The position numbers and the translations under genes are program-made. Under the pieces are notes generated by a model. That model did no database searches, had not been told where the DNA came from, and saw nothing but the letters and a program-made list of their open reading frames with translations. A DNA stretch of 64,000 nt from Kribbella pittospori (lineage in GTDB: Bacteria > Actinomycetota > Actinomycetes > Propionibacteriales > Kribbellaceae), in contig NZ_SJKB01000005.1 in the NCBI RefSeq assembly GCF_004331465.1, forward strand, positions 124,001 through 188,000. Reading direction: 5' to 3'. Numbering within the stretch: position 1 is the first letter of the stretch; each line of letters opens with the position of its first letter. Of this stretch, positions 7,013-15,301 are shown one piece after another.

Positions 7013-8189
7013 GTTCGGACTCTGCCACCCGGGCCCGGCGCCGAGCCAGCACCGGCTCGGCCACCATGAGCGCGAGTCCCGCAGCGGTCAGGATCGCGCC
7101 CACGAGCGCGACACTGCGGACACCAGGTCCGTCGATCAGCACGCCGCCCACGAACGCTCCCGCGGCGATGCCCACGTTGAACGCGGAACTGGTGCTCGCC
7201 GACGCGATGTCGGTGCTCCCGGGCGCCACCTGCAGCGTCCGGCTCTGCGTCGCCACAGCCAGCCCGCTGAACGCCACTCCGGTCGCCGTGATCAGGACAA
7301 CCGTAGGTACCTTGTGGCCACCGAACGCGTAGAGCCCGGCGAGCGCGGCGGTGAGGAGCACGAGCGGCAGCACCAGCGAGGCCCACGGCCGTCGGTCGAT
7401 CACGCGGCCGACGACCAGCGTGCCGGCCAGACCGCCCAGTCCGCTCACGAACAGCATCGGGCCAAGCGCATCGGGCGTGAAGCCGCTGATGTCCAGCAGG
7501 AACGGCGTGACGTAGGTGTTGAACGTCAGGAATCCGGTCACCGCGATCGCCGCAGTCACGACCAGTACGGCGAATCGGCGGGCATCCGGCTCCCAGCCCC
7601 GGCTGGAGGCGCCATCGCGCACCTCGATCCGCGGCAGCAGGACCGTCAGGCCGACGCAGGTGGCTGCGCCGAGCACGGCCATCACGACGAACGGGACCCG
7701 CCAGCCTGCCTGCTCGCCGAGCCAAGTGCCCAGCGGGATGCCGAGCACCGGCGCGGCCGCCGTACCGATGGCGAGTCTGGCCACCACGCGGCCGCGGACC
7801 GTCGGCGGGAACAGACCCGTGGCGATCGGCGCGACGATGGACCAGAACAACGCCTGGGCGAGCGCGGTGAACAGTCGCGAGACAAGGAGGACCTGGTAGC
7901 TCCCGGCCAGCGCCGCCAGCGTGGCGGACAGCGCGAGCACGGCCAGGGTCCCGCTGATGACCAGGCGGCGAGGGAGTCGGTGGGTGAGCCGGGTCAACGG
8001 GATGGACGCGAGCACGACGACCACGGCGTACCCAGTGACGAGGAGGCCGACGTCGGAGCGGGAGCGGCCGAGGTCGTCGGCCATCACCGTGAGCAGGCCG
8101 ATCGGGAGCACCTCGACCGTGACGAACGAGAACGTGCCGAAGCCCAGCATCAGCAGCGCGGCGCCGGCTCGGCGGGACGTGATGGGCAT
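6972..8189 (-). CDS. MFS transporter (drug or sugar efflux type)
   Basis: A 405-residue major facilitator with about 12 membrane helices. It resembles the DHA1/AraJ-like efflux group: N-terminal FGTFSFVTVEVLPIGLL, a GLLVTGYAVVVV helix, then RLPRRLV in the loop 2-3 position, and the VLGIPLG motif of helix 5. A GGTGAGG ribosome binding site precedes the ATG. It is the first gene of a probable three-gene unit (MFS, kinase, GH20) and is divergent from a CGNR regulator only 51 nt away, which suggests control by that regulator. The substrate is not deducible. Confidence 0.88.
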   Translation of the reverse strand: MPITSRRAGAALLMLGFGTFSFVTVEVLPIGLLTVMADDLGRSRSDVGLLVTGYAVVVVLASIPLTRLTHRLPRRLVISGTLAVLALSATLAALAGSYQVLLVSRLFTALAQALFWSIVAPIATGLFPPTVRGRVVARLAIGTAAAPVLGIPLGTWLGEQAGWRVPFVVMAVLGAATCVGLTVLLPRIEVRDGASSRGWEPDARRFAVLVVTAAIAVTGFLTFNTYVTPFLLDISGFTPDALGPMLFVSGLGGLAGTLVVGRVIDRRPWASLVLPLVLLTAALAGLYAFGGHKVPTVVLITATGVAFSGLAVATQSRTLQVAPGSTDIASASTSSAFNVGIAAGAFVGGVLIDGPGVRSVALVGAILTAAGLALMVAEPVLARRRARVAESEHDGPGRQVCEEAA

Positions 8190-8208
8190 GACCTCACCTG
8201 TGATTCCG

Positions 8209-8233
8209 GTATAGGGATCTATGGTGGTAGCGT
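8209..8233. promoter_or_regulatory. Divergent MFS/CGNR promoter region
   Basis: TAGCGT (8228-8233) is 7 nt before the CGNR ATG and fits a leaderless -10. Just upstream is the 12-bp palindrome ATAG-GGAT-CTAT (8211-8222), overlapping the MFS promoter on the other strand (TATACC); it is a candidate operator for the CGNR protein. Confidence 0.4.
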
Positions 8234-8240
8234 CTCATCC

Positions 8241-8876
8241 ATGACCGACAATTCCAGGGCGGTATTCCGGATCGTGGGCGGTCATCCCGCTCTCGACCTG
8301 GTGAACACGGTCGAGCCTCGGGTGCCCGGCGGCGTCGGCGGGCGTGATCATCTGTCCGGTCCGTCTGAACTGCTGGCCTGGAGCCGCCGGATCGAGCTCC
8401 TCACCGGGGATGAGGCCGACGCAGTCTCCGCTGCCTGGCTGGGCCGGCCGGGGCTGGGGGAGTCCGCGCTGCGAGCGACGGTCGAGATCCGTGAGACGAC
8501 GTACTCACTGCTGACTGCAAGGCTAACGGATTCCCAGCCCCTGCAGGGATCTGATTTCGAGCAGTTGATGCTGCGCTGGGCCGCGGCCGCGGCCCGCTCG
8601 GCCCTCGTGCCCAGTGGTGACGCCGTCGCCGAACTGGTTGTCGGTACGGCGCCGGCACGGATGATCCCAGACCGCCTGGTGGCCGCCGCGGTCGAGTTGC
8701 TGCGGACGGTCGAGCTGCGGCAGTTGCGCGCCTGCCCGATCGACGAGGGTGGGTGTGGCTGGCTGTTCCTCGACCGGAGCCGGAACGGCTCGCGCCGCTG
8801 GTGCTCGATGGAGGACTGCGGCACCCGGGTGAAGATCCGCAAGCTGTCCGAGCGGCGTCGAGCTACCACTGTCTGA
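8241..8876 (+). CDS. CGNR zinc-finger regulator (ABATE domain)
   Basis: A 211-residue protein with the N-terminal ABATE-type domain (GGHPALDLVNTV and TYSLLTARL-like helices) and a C-terminal CGNR zinc finger, read here as CPIDEGGCGW...RRWCSMEDCGTR, with the last motif CGTR instead of CGNR. Such proteins are presumed stress or ligand-responsive transcription regulators. A long open frame runs in from upstream, but the ATG at 8241 starts exactly at the domain and has a -10-like element 7 nt before it. The divergent MFS exporter is the obvious target. Confidence 0.87.
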   Translation: MTDNSRAVFRIVGGHPALDLVNTVEPRVPGGVGGRDHLSGPSELLAWSRRIELLTGDEADAVSAAWLGRPGLGESALRATVEIRETTYSLLTARLTDSQPLQGSDFEQLMLRWAAAAARSALVPSGDAVAELVVGTAPARMIPDRLVAAAVELLRTVELRQLRACPIDEGGCGWLFLDRSRNGSRRWCSMEDCGTRVKIRKLSERRRATTV

Positions 8877-9018
8877 GCGTTATGGCGGTAGATCCGTCGC
8901 CCGTTCACTGTCCGCGTTCGGCTGACCCGTCAAGAAGGCGTGTCGAAAGATGCGAAGTGTCCGTCGGACCTGTCATCGTAGGCGGCCGGGCCTTCCGACC
9001 ACGACGGGCCTGGCCGGT

Positions 9019-9039
9019 CCTGCCCCAGACAGGGGCAGG
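9019..9039. repeat. Inverted repeat upstream of VOC gene
   Basis: Perfect 8-bp arms (9019-9026 and 9032-9039) around a 5-nt centre, about 29 nt before the VOC start. No T run follows, so an operator or leader hairpin is as likely as a terminator for the CGNR gene. The rest of 8877-9067 shows nothing else. Confidence 0.45.
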
Positions 9040-9067
9040 CAGTTGGTGAACAGAAGCTGGAGGACAG

Positions 9068-9484
9068 ATGACGCAGGTGGCAGAGCAGCCGGGCAGTACT
9101 GCCGGGCGGCTCGGCTCGGTGGTGCTGGATTGCCCGGACCCACTCGAGCTCGCCCAGTTCTACTCAGCGCTGCTGGGGCTGGACATCGACGAGAACGGTG
9201 ACGACGACTGGCGGAGCCTGACCGGCCCCGGTTCGTCACTGGGCTTCTCGACGCTGGCCTTCCGCCGCTCGGAGGAGTACGTGCCGGCCACCTGGCCCGG
9301 CACCGACGCGCAGGATCTCCATCTCGACCTCATCGTCGAGGACATTTCCAGCGGCCACGCCACCGTGGTCGCCCTCGGGGCCGAACCGCTCGACCCCCTG
9401 GACCCGCCACCGGCCGGCAACGGTCTCGGCTGGCGGATCTACGCCGACCCCGCAGGGCACCCGTTCCGGATCTGCCTCGAGTAA
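9068..9484 (+). CDS. VOC (glyoxalase/bleomycin resistance-like) family protein
   Basis: A 138-residue vicinal-oxygen-chelate fold protein: two beta-alpha-beta-beta-beta modules, with VVLDCPDPLELAQFYSALLG opening the first and LHLDLIVEDI the second, ending IYADPAGHPFRICLE. The GHPFCL-type ending and missing clear enzyme residues fit the binding-protein or uncharacterised actinobacterial subgroup more than a true glyoxalase I. GGAGG precedes the ATG by about 6 nt. A strong terminator follows. Function beyond the fold is unknown. Confidence 0.85.
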   Translation: MTQVAEQPGSTAGRLGSVVLDCPDPLELAQFYSALLGLDIDENGDDDWRSLTGPGSSLGFSTLAFRRSEEYVPATWPGTDAQDLHLDLIVEDISSGHATVVALGAEPLDPLDPPPAGNGLGWRIYADPAGHPFRICLE

Positions 9485-9495
9485 GGCGACTGTCC

Positions 9496-9530
9496 AGCGC
9501 CCGTCCCGGCCACCGGCCGGGGCGGGCGCT
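9496..9530. terminator. Bidirectional terminator between VOC and PhyH genes
   Basis: A 16-bp stem (9496-9511 with 9515-9530, one G-T wobble) and a 3-nt loop between convergent genes. Confidence 0.8.
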
Positions 9531-9537
9531 CGCTGTG

Positions 9538-10284
9538 TCAGACCCACGCACTGCTTCCGCTGAACGGGAAGTGCGTGCCTTCGACGTACGTCGGCCGCGG
9601 CTGGTAGCTGTTGACCCCCGGCTCGCCGCGCAGATGGAAGGCGCTCGGGTACGGCACCTCCGGATCCGTGATCCGCGTCGACGTCGGGATGTACCGGATC
9701 GTCAGCCCGCACCGCCGGTTCGGGGACGTGTTCGCGTTGCTGCCGTGCACGATGTTCGGGTGGTGCACCTCGACATCACCGGGAGCGAGCACCATGTCGA
9801 TTGCCTTCGACTCGTCGACCTCGACCGCGATCTCCTTGCCGAGAACGCTCTCGACCTCGGTGTTGTCGCGCATGCCGGCCACCCCGGAGCGATGACTGCC
9901 CGGGATCACCCGCACGCAGCCGTTCTCCGGCGTCGAGTGGTCGACCGCCAGCCACAGCGTCACGACCTTCATCGGATCGAGCGGCCAGAACGCCGCGTCC
10001 TGGTGCCACAGCACCGGCTGCCCGGAGTACGGCGGCTTGGAGATGTAGTGCGACGCGAACAGGGCAAGATCGGGACCGACGAACTGCGACGCGATGTCGA
10101 GCAGCCGGTCGTCACTCACCAACCGCACCCAGAACGGGTCGTCGCGCAGGTACACGTGCCCGAGTTGTTCCGGCCGTACGTCGGGGTGCCGGGCCTGCAG
10201 CCACGCGACATGATCATTCACTTCCTTGATCAGGGCCGGGTCGATGACATCTCGGAAGATCACATAACCGTCGTCTTCGAACAT
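9538..10284 (-). CDS. Phytanoyl-CoA dioxygenase (PhyH) family protein
   Basis: A 248-residue Fe(II)/2-oxoglutarate-dependent oxygenase. It begins MFEDDGYVIFRDVI, typical of the family; the iron triad appears as His and Asp in WHQDAAFWP and the distal His in HPNIVHGS, and the late Arg in CGLTIRYIP should bind 2-oxoglutarate. Bacterial members hydroxylate varied small molecules; no substrate is implied here. I use the ATG at 10284 with GGAGA just upstream; the frame stays open further but reads into the divergent regulator. The AraC-type gene 69 nt away likely controls it. Confidence 0.88.
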   Translation of the reverse strand: MFEDDGYVIFRDVIDPALIKEVNDHVAWLQARHPDVRPEQLGHVYLRDDPFWVRLVSDDRLLDIASQFVGPDLALFASHYISKPPYSGQPVLWHQDAAFWPLDPMKVVTLWLAVDHSTPENGCVRVIPGSHRSGVAGMRDNTEVESVLGKEIAVEVDESKAIDMVLAPGDVEVHHPNIVHGSNANTSPNRRCGLTIRYIPTSTRITDPEVPYPSAFHLRGEPGVNSYQPRPTYVEGTHFPFSGSSAWV

Positions 10285-10341
10285 GTCTCCATGGTCCGGT
10301 CTGGACAGATGTCCTACTAGCAGCAGCCTGACGAGAACTTG

Positions 10342-10347
10342 TAGCGT
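10342..10347 (+). promoter_or_regulatory. Candidate leaderless -10 (TAGCGT)
   Basis: Located 6 nt before the GTG at 10354 of the AraC-type gene. The whole divergent region with the PhyH gene is only 69 nt. Confidence 0.45.
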
Positions 10348-10353
10348 GTTGAT

Positions 10354-11196
10354 GTGGATCAGGCGCTGCGCTTCGAGTCGCACGCGTTCGGCCGCGCGTA
10401 CCACGCGGCCCGCGTCCGGATCGCCGCACGAGCGCGCGACACCGAACTGCACACCCATGCGGACTTCCACGAGTTGATGGGCGTGGTGTCCGGCAGCGGG
10501 GAGCACCTGTTGACCACAGGGACGCAGAGCCTCGTGGCCGGCGACGTCGTACTCGTGCGGCCGCAGGATCGGCATGCGGTCCGCGGCGCGGCACCCGACG
10601 GGCTCGAGTTCGTGAACGTCGCCTTCCCGACTTCGGCTTGGCTGGGCTTCCTCGACCTGACCAGGACGAACCCGACCGGAAGCTGGGCGACCGCGCGCGG
10701 ACCCGTGGCCTTCCACACGCCCGCCGCGATCGCTGTGTTCGAACACGCCTTGGACCGCTTCCAGGACGAGCCTGGCGCCTACGATCTGATGCGCTTCTGG
10801 ATCGACCTGCTGCCACTGGTTTCGCCGGAGGAACTCGCCTCACCCGCCGGCACGCCCACCGCACCGGACTGGCTGTCGAAGGCCTGCCGGTCGATGCGGG
10901 CCGAGGAGAATCTGCGCGGCGGAGTGCCGCGGCTGCTCGCACTGTCCGGTGTCAGTCCGGCCCACCTGTCCCGCTCGATGCGAGCGGCCTACGGGCGTAC
11001 GCCGACCGCCTTCGTCGCCGACCTTCGCCTGGAACACGCCGCATCGTTGCTCGCAGCAACCAACCACCCGGTCGCCGCGATCGCGGCCCGCTGCGGTTTC
11101 GCCAGCCAGTCGTACTTCACCCGCTGCTTCACCGCCGCCCATCAGCTCTCGCCCCGGGACTTCCGCCGTCGCTCACAGCGAGCGTTCGTGCCGTAG
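10354..11196 (+). CDS. AraC family transcriptional regulator
   Basis: A 280-residue one-component regulator: an N-terminal cupin sensor (HTHADFHELMGVVSG, then GDVVLVRPQDRH) and a C-terminal pair of helix-turn-helix units (ALSGVSPAHLSRSMRAAYG and VAAIAARCGFASQSYFTRCF). The GTG start gives a normal N terminus and has a -10-like hexamer 6 nt upstream. Its divergent placement to the PhyH dioxygenase suggests it senses that enzyme's substrate or product; this is inference from context. Confidence 0.92.
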   Translation: MDQALRFESHAFGRAYHAARVRIAARARDTELHTHADFHELMGVVSGSGEHLLTTGTQSLVAGDVVLVRPQDRHAVRGAAPDGLEFVNVAFPTSAWLGFLDLTRTNPTGSWATARGPVAFHTPAAIAVFEHALDRFQDEPGAYDLMRFWIDLLPLVSPEELASPAGTPTAPDWLSKACRSMRAEENLRGGVPRLLALSGVSPAHLSRSMRAAYGRTPTAFVADLRLEHAASLLAATNHPVAAIAARCGFASQSYFTRCFTAAHQLSPRDFRRRSQRAFVP

Positions 11197-11254
11197 CGGG
11201 TGAACCACGGAGGGCGGTCATCCGTTGGTGAAAGTGAGGACGGGAGGGCGCACT

Positions 11255-14077
11255 GTGCGGTTCAAGGTGCTCGGACCGCTGGAGATTCGCGACGGCCACG
11301 GCGAGCCGGTACAACTCGGCTCGGCGAAGCTGCGTGCCGTCCTCGCAGTGCTCCTGGTGAGCGCCAACCGTCCACTGCCCGCCGGCCGGCTGGTCGAGAT
11401 GGTCTGGCCCGACCGTCGGCCGCCAACTGCGATCGGGGCGCTTCGCACCTACGTCTCGACGCTGCGCCGCGACCTGCAACTGAACGACGCGCCACCGCGG
11501 CTGGTGACCGACGCCGCTGGCTACCGGATGGATGTGACCGCCGCTGACCTCGACCTGCTCGCGTTCGAGGAGTTGGCCGCCCGCGGCGAGCAGGCGCTGC
11601 GTAACGGCGACCCCCTGGCCGCCACGGAGCTGCTGAGCCGCGGCCTGGCCCTGTGGCGTGGTCGCCCGCTCGAGGACGTAGCTGTCGACGCGGACCCCCA
11701 CGGGCGGCTCGTCGTTGCGGAGGAACGGCGCCTGGCCGCGAGCGAGGCTCTGGTCGACGCCCGTCTCGCACTCGGGCAGCACACCGAACTGACCGCCGAG
11801 CTGCGCGCACTGGTCGAGGAGAACCCACTCCGCGAACGGCTCTGGCAACAGTGGATGCTCGCCCTCTACCGCTCCGGTCGTCAGGCAGATGCGCTCGCCG
11901 CCTTCCGCCGTCTCCGCGACCGCCTTGCCGGCGAACTCGGGACAGAGCCTGCTCGTGCAGTCCGCGACCTGCACGCGAAGATTCTGGCCGCGGACCCCAA
12001 GCTCGATCTGCCCGGCGAGGTGTCGCCTGGAACGCGGACCGTGGTCCCTCGCCAACTCCCAGCAGACGCCGCATCCTTCACCGGTCGCAGGACCGAGCTG
12101 GCCGAAATCGCGGACCTGTTACGAGGAGACCCGGACGACCGCGTACCGCCGATCGGTGCGGTCGACGGAGTCGCGGGCATCGGCAAGTCCGCGCTCGCCG
12201 TACATGCCGCGCATCTCGTCGCGGGCGGCTTCCCGGACGGGCAGTTGTACGCCGATCTGTCCTCGGACAGTACGGCGATCGGCGCACTCGGCCAGTTCCT
12301 GCGGGCACTCGACGTACCCGATGGTGGGCGGTACGACGTCACCGAGGCGGCCAGCCGGTTCCGGGCCGAGACGGCGACCCGGCGCGTGCTCGTCGTACTG
12401 GACAACGCGACGGATGCCGCTCAGGTGCGGCCGTTGCTGCCGGCCGGACCTGGATGCGCGGTCCTGGTGACCAGTCGCCGGGTGCTTGCGACTCTGGACG
12501 GAGTACGTCACCTGCACCTCCGTCCGTTGTCTCCGAGCGAGTCCACGAAACTGCTGGGCCGACTGGCCGGGGCGGACCGGATCGCTGCGGATCCCGCTGC
12601 CGTTCGGAAGCTGGTCGGGTTGTGCGGCGGACTGCCGTTGGCGGTGCGGATTGCCGGGGCTCGGTTGGCGGCACGGCCGACCTGGCCGGTCCGGACTCTG
12701 ACGGATCGGCTGGCGAATGCTCGCAGCCGCCTGGACGAGTTGCGCGCAGATGACCTCGACGTCCGGGCGTCCCTGCAGGTCGGTCACCGGTTGCTGGCGG
12801 CCGGATCGGCGGAGGAGCGTGCAGCGGCCTCGGCCTTTGGGTTGCTCGGTCTGCCCGATGCGGCGGATCTGAGTACGCCGTTCGCCGGGCGGTTGCTCGG
12901 AGCGGTGGACGCGACGCCGGTGCTGGAGTTGCTGGTCGACGCGCAATTGTTGGAGAGCCCTGCGCCGGATCGGTACCGGCTGCACGAGTTGCTACGGCTG
13001 CTGGCCCGCGAGGTCGCGGCGACGCGCTCGGTTGGCGAGAGGACCGCTGCGCTGACGCGGGCGATGCGCTGGCAGGTCGCCACCGCGTGGAGTGGCTACG
13101 CGATGCTGCGCCCGGGCGATCCGCGGTTGGACACGGCTGGCGCGTGGGCTGACGGCGGTACGACGTTCCCCGGGGTGAGGGGGGCGCTGGAGTGGTTCGA
13201 GACCGAGCGGGCCAACCTGCTGGCCAGTGCCGAGCAGGCTGCCGCGACCGACGGCGTACCGGACGAGATCCCTGGGCAGTTGGCGCGGGCGCTGTTCGCG
13301 TTCTTCCACATCCGCGGTCATCGGGCCGACTGGATCCGGCTCAACCAGACCGCGTTGGCAGTCGCACGCCGTACCAAGGACGCGTACGCCGAAGGGTTCG
13401 CGCATCGCGACCTGGGGGCGGCGTACGAACTGCAGGGCGGCTTCGATCAGGCCGCGGGACACCTGGAGGCGGGCCTGCGATTGTTTACCGAGGCGGGTGA
13501 CGACACCGGCCGGGCCTCGTGCCTGAACGGACTCGGCACTGTCTATGACAGCCTGCATCGCTACGACCAGGCTGCCGATTGCCTTTCGCAGGCGTTGTCG
13601 ATCGCCCGTCGGCTCGGCGACCCGCACAGCCAGGGCGTCTACCTGAACAACCTCGGTCCGGTCTTGGGGCAACTCGGCCGGTACGACGAAGCGCTCGGGC
13701 ACCTCGCTGAGTCGGGAGCGATCTTCGCCGAGCTCGGCAACCGCCGCGGCCACGCGGCGGCGGTCACGAATCTCGGTGAGGTCCACGAGGCCGCCGGCTC
13801 ACCCGGCGAGGCGCTCGCGAGGTTCACCGCTGGGCTCGCCATCTTCCGCGAGCTGGCCGACGAGGCGGGCCAGGCGCATTGCCTGACCCACCTCGGCCTT
13901 GCCCACCGCGACCTTGGCCAGGTCGACCGAGCGCTGGAGTGCCTACGGTCCGCGCTGGCGATCTGTGAGCGGACCGACGACCAGCGCGGTGCGGCACGGT
14001 GCCTGCGACTGATCCGCGAGACTCTTCGCCAGGCCGGACCGCATGGCAAGGGTCAACGACTGAGTGCGAACGAGTAG
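11255..14077 (+). CDS. AfsR/SARP-type regulator (BTAD, NB-ARC ATPase, TPR)
   Basis: A 940-residue regulator of the AfsR type, which in streptomycetes links signalling to antibiotic and development genes. The N terminus MRFKVLGPLEI opens an OmpR-like winged helix (to about residue 95), then the bacterial transcriptional activation domain (about 100-240), an NB-ARC/STAND ATPase with P-loop GVAGIGKS, and C-terminal TPR repeats (LNNLGPVLGQLGRYDEAL and relatives, about 700-930). GTG at 11255 with GGAGGG 6 nt before is preferred over earlier starts at 11225. Its last 25 nt overlap the convergent propeller gene. No biosynthetic cluster lies beside it. Confidence 0.92.
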   Translation: MRFKVLGPLEIRDGHGEPVQLGSAKLRAVLAVLLVSANRPLPAGRLVEMVWPDRRPPTAIGALRTYVSTLRRDLQLNDAPPRLVTDAAGYRMDVTAADLDLLAFEELAARGEQALRNGDPLAATELLSRGLALWRGRPLEDVAVDADPHGRLVVAEERRLAASEALVDARLALGQHTELTAELRALVEENPLRERLWQQWMLALYRSGRQADALAAFRRLRDRLAGELGTEPARAVRDLHAKILAADPKLDLPGEVSPGTRTVVPRQLPADAASFTGRRTELAEIADLLRGDPDDRVPPIGAVDGVAGIGKSALAVHAAHLVAGGFPDGQLYADLSSDSTAIGALGQFLRALDVPDGGRYDVTEAASRFRAETATRRVLVVLDNATDAAQVRPLLPAGPGCAVLVTSRRVLATLDGVRHLHLRPLSPSESTKLLGRLAGADRIAADPAAVRKLVGLCGGLPLAVRIAGARLAARPTWPVRTLTDRLANARSRLDELRADDLDVRASLQVGHRLLAAGSAEERAAASAFGLLGLPDAADLSTPFAGRLLGAVDATPVLELLVDAQLLESPAPDRYRLHELLRLLAREVAATRSVGERTAALTRAMRWQVATAWSGYAMLRPGDPRLDTAGAWADGGTTFPGVRGALEWFETERANLLASAEQAAATDGVPDEIPGQLARALFAFFHIRGHRADWIRLNQTALAVARRTKDAYAEGFAHRDLGAAYELQGGFDQAAGHLEAGLRLFTEAGDDTGRASCLNGLGTVYDSLHRYDQAADCLSQALSIARRLGDPHSQGVYLNNLGPVLGQLGRYDEALGHLAESGAIFAELGNRRGHAAAVTNLGEVHEAAGSPGEALARFTAGLAIFRELADEAGQAHCLTHLGLAHRDLGQVDRALECLRSALAICERTDDQRGAARCLRLIRETLRQAGPHGKGQRLSANE

Positions 14078-15267
14078 ACGTTCCCGCCGCCGCTGTCGCC
14101 GTACGTCCCTGCATAGACCTTGCCCTGGGCCACGACCGGTCCGGAGTCGACCGCGCCGGACACCTTCGCGGACCAGAGTCGCTGTCCGTTGGTCGCGCGC
14201 AGTGCGTAGACGCTGCGGTCGTCCGATCCGACGTACACGACCCCGTTCGCCACCACTGGCGACGACATCACCACGCCGCCGGTGCGGAAGCTCCACTTGG
14301 TGGCGCCGGTCGCCGCATCGAGGGCGAGCACTCGGCGGTCGTTGTTGGTACCGATATACACCGAGCCGTTGACGACTGCGGGCGAGGACTGGAACGACGC
14401 GAGGATGTTCGAGCCGTACCGCACCTTCCACCGCTGTACGCCGGTCTCGGCGTTGACGGCGTACACATTGCCGTCCCGGGATCCGAAGTACACGGTGCCG
14501 CCGACCACGGCCGGTGTCGAGGAGTTGTGCCCGCCGGTCGGGAACGACCACAGGACAGCGCCGGTCGCCGCATCCAGGGCGTAGACCTGCTGGTTGAGCG
14601 ACGCCGCGAACACCTTGCCACCAGCAACAGTCGGGCTCGAGTAGAAGCCGGAACCGCGGCCGCCGTTGGGCTTGGCGTCCCAGATCCTCGCACCGGTGGC
14701 GGCGTCCAGGGCCAGGACCTGGTCCTCGGTGGTGGCGGCGTACACCACTCCGCCGGCGACCACGGGTGATCCGTTGATGTTGCTGATCGAGGCTCCGGTG
14801 CGCCACCTGGTCGCCCCGGTCACTGCGTCGAAGGCCCAGATCTCGGCCGCGGGCCGGTTGATTCCCAGGTAGACCACGCCGTCGCCGATGGCCGGCGACG
14901 TGAAGGTCCAGTCGCCGGTCAGCGCGCTGTCCGGCTTGGCCCAGAGCTGCTGGCCGGTGGCCGCGTCGAGCGCGTGCAGCCGGCCGTCCAGCCCGCCGAC
15001 GTACACCCGGCCGTCGGCGGTCGCCGGCGAGGACCAGACGCTGCCTCCGATCTTGGTCACCCACTGCTGTCGCAACCCGCCGACGGTCGACACCGACAGC
15101 GCTGTCTCGGCAGTGTTGACGCCCTGGTGAGCGGGCCCGTTGCGGAACTGGGTCCAGTCACCGGTCGCGACGGCGCTCGCCGAGGCTGTCCCCACAGCCA
15201 CCAGCGGCGTCATGACAAGCGCAGCGAGCGCGCACAGGGCCCGCACCCTCAAGAATCGTCCAGTCAT
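14053..15267 (-). CDS. Secreted PQQ-like beta-propeller repeat protein
   Basis: A 404-residue protein with an N-terminal signal peptide (hydrophobic core about residues 9-25, cleavage likely near ASA at 31-33) and about seven PQQ/quinoprotein-type repeats ending in variants of ALDAATGxxxW. The repeats predict an eight-bladed-type propeller; without an enzyme domain it is probably a BamB-like scaffold or sugar/cofactor-binding protein outside the membrane. The start follows from the signal peptide. Its 3' end overlaps the convergent AfsR-like gene by 25 nt, so the two transcripts would be antisense at their ends. Confidence 0.88.
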   Translation of the reverse strand: MTGRFLRVRALCALAALVMTPLVAVGTASASAVATGDWTQFRNGPAHQGVNTAETALSVSTVGGLRQQWVTKIGGSVWSSPATADGRVYVGGLDGRLHALDAATGQQLWAKPDSALTGDWTFTSPAIGDGVVYLGINRPAAEIWAFDAVTGATRWRTGASISNINGSPVVAGGVVYAATTEDQVLALDAATGARIWDAKPNGGRGSGFYSSPTVAGGKVFAASLNQQVYALDAATGAVLWSFPTGGHNSSTPAVVGGTVYFGSRDGNVYAVNAETGVQRWKVRYGSNILASFQSSPAVVNGSVYIGTNNDRRVLALDAATGATKWSFRTGGVVMSSPVVANGVVYVGSDDRSVYALRATNGQRLWSAKVSGAVDSGPVVAQGKVYAGTYGDSGGGNVYSFALSR

Positions 15268-15301
15268 GCACCGACGATCCCGCGCCGGCATCAACGATCG
15301 A

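Noticed and set aside
6894..8876. A 660-codon frame ending in the CGNR protein
   Set aside because: The first part is antisense to the MFS and kinase genes. The domain begins at 8241, where a start codon and a -10 candidate sit.
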